From contig NC_087072.1 in NCBI RefSeq assembly GCF_026151205.1, positions 15,724,169 to 15,788,168 of the forward strand: a DNA stretch of 64,000 nt, written 5' to 3'. A model generated the notes under the pieces. That model made no database searches. It was not told the origin of the DNA and saw only the letters and a program-made list of their open reading frames with translations. Below, piece by piece: positions 24,301 to 36,300 of the stretch (the first letter of the stretch is position 1; the number at the start of each line of letters is the position of its first letter). A program made the position numbers and the translations under genes. The stretch is from Bolinopsis microptera (Eukaryota; Ctenophora; Tentaculata; Lobata; Bolinopsidae).

Positions 24301-27300
24301 AACTTGCCCAACTTTCTCAGATTCCCACACACTGTTGCTTGATAAGATGCTTCAAATCGGATTTCCAATGCGCCCAAATTTTAACTGTCCTGTGGAGATC
24401 GTTGCAGTTCACATGATATTGATAAACGCGCTAGATACCATTTTACATGAACTGATCCATGGTATTATACTGTTATCTTAGATGCATGTGGTGTTACTAA
24501 GAGAGATCGTAGTGGTAAATATGGAATTTTTCACACCTTAAAAAAATTTGTTGAAACTTCCTTGCAACTACTTAAAATAATTTGCCTACTTCCGATAAAT
24601 CAGACGCTGTCGACGTAAAGATTGGGACAAAACGCAAGCTCCATTACGTCAACCCAAAAACATGTGCAGGATCATTTTACAACAATCAGAATTCTAATTT
24701 CGATATTGGTTTTTAACAAGTCTTTTTAAAAACGTGTTGGATCTGAATGACGTCACAACATGTTATGTTACAGATCATTTCAAGTTCCTTATACGCTATG
24801 TCGTGCACCTTGATAAGTTATGTATGTATTCGAGGAGCAACACGCGAAGATTCTCGGCTATTCCTATTAATCATCACAATATAATCCTTCATTATGCGAT
24901 CCAACACAATACTGCACTTCAAGGAAATGATACAATTGCAAAAATAGCACAACAATTGATATGAGATTGATATGAGAGAGGCTACCTTCAAGAAGACTTT
25001 TCCGTGAGAGCCTTATTTCGAGAGGAGGCTACACTTGCTCACATAAGGTCTTAAAGCTAGTGTTATTCTTAGCAAATTGTAACCCTCAACCAACTTGAAT
25101 TAAAACACTAACGTCCTTATCGCATTGACCAAAAAGCGTTATTTGAGTTTTATATCTAGTGTGCCGACTGTGAACCGTACATCATCCTTAATGATATGGT
25201 AATTCTAGTGCAATCATAGCTAAATCATATGCTAGATATATCTACTGCACAGTGTGAAGAATACAATTTAGGCGAGCTTAGACCTGAAATTATAGGTCTC
25301 AATTTAGTCGATAGAAGGGAAACGTAATCGTTCATTATTATAACTTTTGCCTGACCAATTACTGAATACCATTCAATTACTGAATACCATTCAAATTAAT
25401 AATTGGGAGCGGATTTCTAATAAAATGAAGAGCAAGCAAACACGTACTAGAGATACAACTTTACACGTTCAACTACTTTATCAAACTTTAAACTGTGGAC
25501 AAGGCGGTACTGTGAAAATAAGCTTATACCGTACAGATATAAACTGTGTAAAATCGAATATTTGCTATCAATGAAACCTATGACAGTAAACATTAAAGAA
25601 TAGCATGCAACATCACAAAAATTCATAGTGATCTTGACACGCATTACACTAAGGGTGAACCCCACTGATCACTATGCAATAAACAGATAACAAACTCAAA
25701 GGACCAATGCAATCGCGATCATAAAATGCACCGCACGAACAGTTTCCGATTGTTCATTTAAATTTTGTTCATCGTCATTTCCGCTACTAATTCTTGAGAT
25801 TTTGTAAATAAATCGCAAAGGTGGCGAAAAATAGTTTCACAATTTTCGCCACTACAAAGTAAGTAAGTAAACAGAAGAGCATGCTATCTGAAGTAACGAA
25901 GTTGATGTCCGGCGTCACAAATACGCACACTGCACAGAGAACTGAAGAGCTCAGCTGAATATGATAAGAAACCTAGTCCAGCAAAAATATAAAATTGTAT
26001 GTTTATGATTACTTGCCGATCAAGGCAGTTACAGGAATGTACAGCCAGGACTGATCACATGGCCACCCTTATCTTCAGTAACTGGTAAAGATGGCCGTAA
26101 AATTTTCCTAAGTTGGCGTGTTGTTTCTACTGGTATCAATACGGCCGCTTCGATCATAATAGCAAATACCCATGATAATTAGCCGCACCTATAATTAAAC
26201 TTTTTAATTTCATAGCTTAGTACGTTACCTCTATGTTATACATACGTCCAATAAAACGGTTGTAGAACCTCTAACCGGTCTCAATGGAAGGGAACATTTA
26301 TCATTTGTGCAAACGTGGTGAAATCCCTTAGTGCATAAGACAGATGCCTGATGAGTGAAGGTGCGTCGCGTGCATTTTATTTATGTTAAACAATTATATG
26401 GTAGTTTTGAATGAGTTTGGTACGAAACTCATTCAGTTGGGCAGTTGAAGGGTTTTATTTTTATCTTAGCTTTTGTATGTAGCTTTTTTTGTAAAACAGA
26501 AAATGGGCCTTCGAGCAGTATTACCTGGTTTCGTCAATTACTGGTACAAGGACGGTATCCCCCAGCAAGTACCAAGTCTGGCTTTTATTCACATAAAATA
26601 TTGACAGTACACAGTATCATTGTAAAAACGCACTCATTTTAATGCATAAATTGAAAAACTTTCCTAATCTAGTACCATTGTCTCTCAAGAAAACAATTCC
26701 CAAAAGCGCACCATTATTTAATACTAACCCGGATTCTATTCTCACTACACAATGGTCAGAAAAGTATGGTCAACACCCTTACAACAACTCAGTATTTTTT
26801 AAAGGTCCATTATTAGCAATAAACCGATATAATGTTGCAGCAACTTCCCCGCCTAGTCTGTATAAAAACTATGCTCATCGATCAGCAAAATGAAAACATT
26901 GAAGACGAATGGCCTAATTTCATGTTATTTTGTATAACAGGACTAAGAAAATCAAAGCGTAACATAAACCAAAATGCCGATAATAACCTTGTCTCTACAT
27001 CTTAGATTATATGCACACACTTATGCACCACTCAATAAACGTCGCATATCTCATCAATTACACTGCCAACATAGGACATTCTTTTTTATCGCCGCGTATT
27101 TCAAATCAAGTTACAAATTCTACAAATTTTGAAGTGCTCAGTCTTGTTTTACTTTTCTTATCTTTACCTATTAACCATTGGAAAATAAAACTTTAAGTTG
27201 TAAACCTTCATTGCATACTTTACCGGTAGAGTCTAAATTGAATAGTTTGAGATTTCCTTTACATTTTATATTTATGCATGTGCCCCACGGGGATGAATTT

Positions 27301-30300
27301 CTTATTACCATTGATATTTTTTTTGAGTAAACATTGGCTGGTACTACGGGCCAGTCCCCAACAAAAAAAAATTGAAAAATTATACCAAGTAAAACTAAGA
27401 TTTTAATCTGATAAGAAAGGTGGAGCAAATGCTTATTGAAATCTGTAGTAAATATTCATAACTTGATAAAATCGAGTATCGTATGATAGCCTGATAATAT
27501 ATAATATATTTTTCAACCGGATATCGACCGTTTTTAAGATTTAACAAAGATTTATTAACTTGTCGTAATGTCTATAGCATGACGCTATTTATAAAGTATC
27601 GATCCGGTAGTCCAAAGCAGGCTCTAGCTCTCAACATATAACAATCTCATAATGCTTGCTACATACATTTTCATAATTTACCGAAACATGATCATGATAA
27701 TTATAATAAAAAATGGATTATATTTTGTTACCTAAAAGCACAATTTCGCATAAAAAGTAACGCAGGAAATGAGCTTTTCCTTGCAAAGCTTACATTTCAA
27801 TATCATCAAAGCGATGGATTGAACAGTGCAAGTTGCAAAATGGATCTTCAGCATTTGCGCACTTTTTAAACACCGTGCAAACCATCCTATTCAGAAATTG
27901 CTGGTAAGGCATAGATATTCGGTCCAATCAGCCTCTAATAAATCGAGTATAACCTCAGTTTATAATGTCTTAAACCGCGGTGGGAGTTTCGCAAATCAAA
28001 ATGTGAGAAAATATTTATAATTCTGTACATCAGTATTTAAGTCCGTGACTCAAAAATCGCTCGAAAGCCTCTGAACGATTACATTGAGTTTTGCCTGTTT
28101 GGCAGCCATAGTGCCCCTATTCTTGACAACTCCGATGAAGTGGGCCCATCTCGTGAACTCCCCTGGGAACTGTGTCCAATTCTGCAGTCCTGTTTCTGCC
28201 ACGTTATCTGATGGGTTAGATGGGTTCCTGACCACAGGGCACGTCTTCATTGGGAACATGGCACGTGCAGTCTCACTGTAGTTTGTAGACCATTCCAGAC
28301 GCAGCTCATGCTTACGTTGGATCATGTCGGTAAGTCTTTGTAACATTGACTCAGACGTGATGAGCAGGTTAGATGCACCTTTCTTTACCATATCTTCGTG
28401 AGCCCCAATAACGAGAAGGGACAGTAGCAGACTGCTTGGTCTGTGAAATTGATCCTTCCACAGAATGCCATTCCTCCAATGCTTCACCATCCTGATCATA
28501 TCCTTTATCTTTATCGGCTGTTTTCTGATGAAGTCGGACTCTTTTTCGCAGGCTGCTGAGAGATACCAGATGTAATCCATTGGTCGCTCTTCTTTTATTG
28601 TCTGGTACAAGTTTTGAGAACTGTAATCATTGCGCCAATCGTAACAAGGAATCAAATCCACGTCCAAGTCTCCAACAGTGAATTGGACTGAGTACTGAGT
28701 GGTGGAGATGAAGGTTAACTTTGGAAGAGACTTTTCTGCTTTTGTCAGCATCTTTTGTGCATCTTTTAGCAAACTCGCCAAAGCACTGATGATGCTCGGT
28801 AGCCATCTAGCATGTCCCGTTTTTGGGAGATCATCACTGTATAGAACCAGATCTATATCTGATCTAGATTTAGTGGCAGTATCGTGGCCTAGAGATCCAC
28901 CCTTGGCCACTCTAGTCACACGGAACGGTAAACGGGTCTGGCAAAAATCAATAATCTGTTCAATAATTTCACGATAGTCCTCATACCTCACAAGCTCAGG
29001 ACGAACAAGACTTCCTTGACTTCCTTCAGTCAAGTTGACCTGAATTTTCACCTCCGGTCCGTCCACTGAAAAGTCGGGATGATCACCAACTGATTTCTCT
29101 ATTGTGTCAATTGTAGTGCTCGGTAGTCTGGCATTTAGTGGAGCATCTAGAGATCCTTGAAAGGACTGTCTCAGCTGGTTCATGGTTAGATTGGTGGAGG
29201 AAGAAGACTGAAATGTATCTAAAATATTGGACACCACTGCTCCATTTCCACCACTTCCTTCCTGCTTTCGCTCAAACACATCAGCCAAATGTTCAGGAGG
29301 CTGAGACCTGGACGTCTCTCTACCACCACAGAATGGAACTGGATCATCACTCAGATCCCTCAGCAAATCTTTCACAAAGTTATTGGATATTATCATGGAC
29401 GCCTTGAGATGATCTTCAGATCCAACAGACCTTTGCTTGCCCTCGCTCTGGATCTTCATGAGCTCGTCTTTGGTGCTGCTATCTTTCTTGTACTTCAAGT
29501 ATTTGGACTCCCAGCTTCGTTCCAACACAAACCTCTCCCTGTCAGTGGTTTGTCTGGCACTGACTGCTGTTTCTACCTCAGGAGCACTACAACCGTCAAT
29601 AGACGGCTCGAAAAGGACACAACTTCTCATCTCCATTAGGATTTGTATGGTTTTATCGCTGTATTCAGCAGGAAGTGGGGTGGTCATGAGGAGCTCAGCT
29701 CCTTCATTCCACACGATATCAATGCTAGGTCCCAGCACGACAGGAGTGCAGCCCTCAGCTCTCAGAACTACTCTCCATCTCAGTTGACAGATCCACCCAT
29801 AACACCTGTAGTTCACATACATTAATCTGCCCATTGAGCCATCAAGACGAAGAGCTATCTCATACGCTTGGGTGTTGTCACAAAGTGCCTTCCTGTTGAC
29901 GCACAGTTGCCACTTGAAGTTCTGGTCGTCCATCAAGTCGAGAAGTGCGACACCCTCCGCATCCCGATGAGTTCTGGTTTCAATTGCAGGGTTCTTGTAG
30001 ACCACTTCACTTGCGTAAAACAACGTCAGGATCTTCACACCCACCACTATGTGGTCTCCCGACACAAAGTTCTTCAGCTTGTTGGTCTCACAGATAGAGT
30101 CCACTCCTCTTCCAATACCAGAGCCGGGCGGGAACTCTGTTACCAACCTCCTACTCTCCACGTGATAGGGATCCTTCAGCTCTCCCAGGGTAAACTGGCA
30201 CTCCAACATATACCTCCGGTTCGTTTTGTCATCGTTTTTTATAAACATGGAGACTTTGCCACGTGCTTTCTCGTCGTCTCCGTTAGGAAAGAGACGTATT

Positions 30301-33300
30301 TGCCAGTGAGCACCTCCCATGTAGAACTTAGAACTGTGGTAGGACTCCCTGGAACAAAGTAGGTCCAACTTGTCCAGCTTAGCATTTTCATCATGATTAA
30401 CATCCATTGGATTGAGGGTGATGATATCTTGAAACATGGTACTGACTATAGTGCATTCTAGTTCTAAAGAGAGACAATCGTTCCTGACAAATCCCGGCTC
30501 GTTCATTACGTCAACTAACTTGAAGAAGCGCTGACAACCCCAGCACTGGCCGTTCTTTGAGAACACAGCACCCTCCCTGGCAGAAATATTGAGAGATTTG
30601 AGGGGAGCTAGTAAGTTAACGAGGGACAAGTTGAACTGTAGAGCAACTTGTACCCCAGCAGGGTACATCTGGGCCTTGTCAAGAGACAGGTAAACTTTAA
30701 CGTAATCCGCGTTCAGTGCCAACCCCAGCTCCCACTTGTGTCCTCCGAATGTGAAGGGTTCCGAGCAAGCTCCCTCGTAGAGCATCTTGGAGAAGTTGCC
30801 GAGGAGGAAGCGGAATCTGGTGGGTCTGTAGTCGAGGTGAGGTGGTGCCGAGGTGTAGTCATCACATGTCTCCACCCTGTTGAGGCGGAGGAAACAGTGC
30901 ATCTCCTGCAGCTCACGTGACATTGTGGATACTGCGGAGGGGGGACGGGGAGTTTTAGCGGGACTCCTTGTTAGTGCGGGACTCCTTGCTAGTCCGGGAC
31001 TCCTTGCTAGTCCGGGACTCTTTGTTCGTGCGGGACTCTTTGTTCGTTGAACTAGTTCAGAGGTCATCTTTACATTATCCTGGTATATTGATGTCGGTGA
31101 AACATACCGTTAATAAGCAATAAAATTACCAAGATCAATAAAGAGTAACTAAGTTTTAATTGAAACTCTAAATCAAAATGTCAGACAAGTTTCGAGTTTG
31201 AGGTTGAACTAGCACAAGCTTTCTGAAAAAGTAGACAAAACAAAATCTAAAAAGCCTACTAACTGAGAATAGTGGAAATTCAGCAAAACAATCAAGTGCA
31301 ATTTATCAGTAGTACTATCAATAAGAAAAGATTGGCCAGTTACATAATCACACAATCTCTTACGCTGCTTGATTTTGCCAAGCATAAATTGCTCCTACTA
31401 TATCGATTCGCAGCTCAAACGCGATTGTTGAAATTCACTAATACAGTTCTTACTAAACAATTTAAACTTTTAACAAGTGCAACAAATAGGACAGTAGTGT
31501 TGGTGTCACGTGACTCAGTATGGAAAACTGAGCTGAGCATCATACAGGGCCGGGACAATTGTTATTTCTGCCATGCAATCTATTTGTTTTTAGTGCAGGA
31601 CAACACGACACTTGCTACTTTACCATAACTTTCTTTACGACACAATTACAAGTCAAACTTCAAGTCACGTGAATATACAGCCTGGAAAGAATAAGGAGGG
31701 AGAATACTCACCGAAGTGGTAAACAATGAAGTCGTGATGGAGTTTGCCGTTGTATCCTCCGAAGAAGTAGACAGAGTTGTTGTAGGTGAAGGAACCCTGG
31801 CCCATTCTGAAAGGACCCACCTGTTTCAGCTTTCTGAAACTTTTCAGTTCTCGTCCTTCTCCGGTTTCTGAGTGCACAAATCTACTTATTGTACACTTTT
31901 AAATAATAATTATAAGCTAAGCACAAACGAGCAGCTTCCGTTTAATCAACTTTCCTTACTTTCTCACAGTTCTAAATCCCTAGGGATATCAATGTATTGT
32001 AGAAACATTTTCTAGCTCAAAAGAGAAAGGCGTTGCGTATTATAACTAAAGAAGAGCTAGTACATTACTGGAATAGTTTCTAACACCACACCGCCTCTGA
32101 CCGGTTCTTACCTAAGTTCAGGATATAAGGAGCAGTGTTGTAACACTGTGTTGAACCCTTGCTGAGATGAGCTCCTCCAAGTACAACTAGGTTCCTACCC
32201 ACCATCCCAACTGCGGCTAAGTACACTAGCGGTATTGTGTTTCTGTCTGCTTTGTACAGGTTGCTCCTGAAATTAAGGAGATTACAAGTTACTCCTGAAA
32301 TAAAGGAGATAACAGGTTACTCCTGAAATAAAGGAGATAACAGGTTACTCCTGAAATAAAGGAGATAACAGGTTACTCCTGAAAAAAGGAGATTACAAGT
32401 TACTCCTGAAATAAAGGAGATTACAGGTTACTCCTGAAAAAAGGAGATTACAGGTTACTCCTGAAAAAAGGAGATTATAAGTTACTCCTGGAATAAAGGA
32501 GATTACAGGTTACTCCTGAAAAAAGGAGATTACACGTTACTCCTGAAGAGAAGAGAGTACCCTCTCTGAATTCGCCAGGAGGGACTATTCAATCTAATTT
32601 AATAAATTCTACTCAGCATTTGAGAGTTCAACGATACATTTCATTCAAAAAAGACAAAAGTAAGTTTGGTGCCATGTTAACGTAAAATATTTTTGCTCTG
32701 AAAAGAAACTACAGCATGCTATCCTAGCTCCAGACACAAAGACCAATAAAACACATGGAAATTGGAAACAAGTCATGTGACTCAAGTATGGGGCATAGTT
32801 GGAGAAATATTTTCAGCTCACCATCGAACATGTCGAACAATTTTAAAGCGCGAGGTATTCCGTCTTCCCATAACGATTTACATAGTTAAAAAAGGCGAAC
32901 CACGTAAAACAGTCTTGAAGCTTAAGTCTTGACAACATTTTCAGTAGGTAAATCATTAGTCACCCAAATAAAATTGCAAATAAAAATTATCATTCCAGAA
33001 AATTGTAAATTTAAAAACAATAGGGGGGTAGCCAAGGGGAATTTTGGCGGAAAAAAAATCCATTAAGGCATTTCCCAGAATTCGCCAAAATTCCCCTTGG
33101 CTTCCCCCACAATATAAGTAAATTAAGATGCTCAAGACCATCGGGTACAGACTCTCGGTACAGACTCTCACGAATCACAGGGGTCTCCCAAATAAAGTTC
33201 TATCCAAGTTAAAAGAAGCTTTTAGTATTAATAATTAAACATTTCTGCAGAGCAGAATAACTTCTGAATGTCAGTATGTAATTTTTATTATTTGAATTAA

Positions 33301-36300
33301 CGTTAATGCTATTAATATACACATATGAAGTAAATCCTAATTATAATATACATGCTCCCAGACCACAATCAATGAACATGCTGATGAGAAATTACACACT
33401 GTGTACACGTGCACTAAAAATAATGATCCATTCAAACAAATTAGCGTACGTGTTGTAGAGGGCGAAGGACGCAGTAATTATTATAATAATATGGTAGTTA
33501 GATGCACTATGATTAGCCCGATACTAATGGCCGTTTTTCTTGTATATACAATATTGCTATTGTGTAATGGCATACTAAAGCCCTGATCCAAACGATGAGT
33601 ATCTTACTATATATAAAGCGAGACGATATATGTTTATCCGTGCCATTTTACTGACACCACGGCATCAACTTTAACGCTACTTTCCGCGAAAACCGTAAAA
33701 GATATACAACTGAAACTTTTTTGACTGGGCCAAATGCTTTAATGGCCTCCAAATCAGCATGAAAAAATAAAAAATTGGCCAAGAAATAGAAGTTTTAGAG
33801 CCCCAAATTTGGACCCCCAAGTGGTGTCAAAAACGCGAATTAAATAGATAATAATTATTTTAGTCTCTTGAGTCTTGACCCTATTTTAGGGTTATACGGG
33901 TTCCTGCTAGTTATAATAATCCAAGAGAGCGCCCTATAGTTTGTAATTATGTAGTAGACTGGGCGGTGGTAGACTAAATTATACAACAACAGAGACCGGT
34001 TTATATAAGATCCTGATAGTGGAATGTGAATATTTTACCACCACCTGCCCTAACAAATAGAGTTGCATCCCGTGCTATTATTAAACAGGTGGGTAAAAGT
34101 GTTCCTTCATATCAGTATAAGTAATAATAATAACATGATCAACACGATATCTACACGGTTGTCTAAACATGGTTTATCAAAACAGTTTTGGTTTCCACTT
34201 AGTCTGGATCTGTGGTGTCAAAGAAAAAGTACTTCAGCGCTTTGAGCTGAGCCTCAAATACTTGGTGGAATAATATATTACTCGAGAACAAATTATATAG
34301 AAAATTTGAAAATAAATGGCTGCCTCCCAACTCACCAGTGTTTCATATAAAAGTCGTACTCTACAAAAGTAGATTCCTTAATAGTTTCCAGCTCGCTCTG
34401 TATCCAGTACTGTTCGTTTTCTCCCATTATACGTGTCGTGTTTAAACCTCCGAATACTGCGAGATATAGGATATAATGGAGTTCCTAAAATAGAATCCCT
34501 AGAATTTACAAGTAAACATTATATGGTTCATATCAGGGTTATTCTTCAGAATCTAAACACGAGATCCAGTGGAAGAGGCTGAATTGTTCTGGCTAAACTT
34601 GTGTGTCAACCAGTGGAAGAGGCTGATTTATTCTGGCTAAACTTGTGTGTCGAATGGTTTATGTGTTGCAACTGCAATACGTGAAAGTGTGGTGCCTGAT
34701 ATTTCGATTTTCGCTCTGGAATAAGGGCAAAACATATAATAGCAGGGTGGAGCAAGAAGTTGTGCATTAAATTTAATACCTCACTCAAATAATGTAGGTG
34801 TAAATTTAGGCCGGCCCATGCCAATATGTAACCTCACAACATTTTCTTTTGTCCAGCTCAAAGTATTAAATTAAGCCCTAAAAGGCTCGCAGAGTCCTGA
34901 TCCCCTTGATAAAAAGTTTAAAGTTTCCACAATTTTCGAGAGCATGATCACTGATCATGCGCATATGAAAAGAAAACGTACCAGTATATAACTTACCAGT
35001 AACTTATTAGTAACTATATCCGTACATATACTATTATAATAACTTACCAGTTATCTTGTCAGTAATAGGATTCAGCACACACGACGGAGCGTATCGTCCG
35101 TGGTAGATCCGGCCATCTTCAAACTTAAGGAACCTGTCAGTAAACACAGTAAATACTCAGACAGCTCGCTAGTAACTACACGATACTCCTATTCAGAACA
35201 GACAGCAAACTCCTGTCTGCTCTACATTATAATAATATGTACACATTACACAATTGCAATTGTTTAAAAGTCCGACTAATCACAATTTTTCAAACACATC
35301 ACAGTTTCCAAATCTGGCTATTACAACACCATACTTTTAAAAACGTTCGAGATTTAAACGTTGAAGAGAGCACACTAACAATGTGAATTGTGAACAGTAA
35401 CAACAACCCACTGATTCAAGCCAGTGTAAAGGGAAATAACCTGCTATCAGCGTCGTAGAAATGTCTAGTCATCTTACGGTGGCCTATAACTTTCCACACA
35501 TTGGTTTCCACATCATAGGTTTGTATGTTTATAATGGCCACCCCCTTGGAGTCTATACCGCCTATATAGTAGATAGTACTGTTGACCAGCACAGCACAGT
35601 GTCCCATAGAGCTTGTCCTGTAGAAGTAACCAATTCAGTGAAAATAAATATACCCTCATTTTAAGTTTACGTCACCTATTTTTTGAGAGCAAATCGAACG
35701 CATGTCATTTATCGCCTAGTTATTTTGATAATTTTTACCGGGTTCAGTGCAATACCATGCTCATTAATCAAGAATATGCCAAAAATATGAGATAATTCTT
35801 ACTTCTGAATAAAGGTTAAATATTTTAAAGTTGTAAAACAGGTAAATTGATATTCACGGCAGGTATTATTAAAGCTTGAATGTTACCTGGCATAAGCTGG
35901 GTACATTTCTCCCAGGGGGTGCTGTGGGTTGAGTTGGTGCCACTGAGATGAAGTGATGTCATACTTCCACAACTCGTCTGTAATCTGGTAGTTCATCTGT
36001 CCTCCAAACATTATCAGGTAGTTCTGGGGTACGAGCATTTGTGTTAAATAATTATGTTATAATTACTGTTCTTACGAATAAATAATGAACTTTATAAGAA
36101 ACTTGGTCTCACCGCTCACGAAAGATTTGTCAAATCTCAATAAGTTAATGATTGACAGGATTGTCGATAATAATTGGCCGAATGACACCAAACCCACGTG
36201 AACACTAAATGTGCTCTTATCACGTGACACGTCAATGTGTCACGTGATCTTCTGACGTGGTCACCTCGCTTCAAAGAAAACACGGACACGGACTAAAAAA

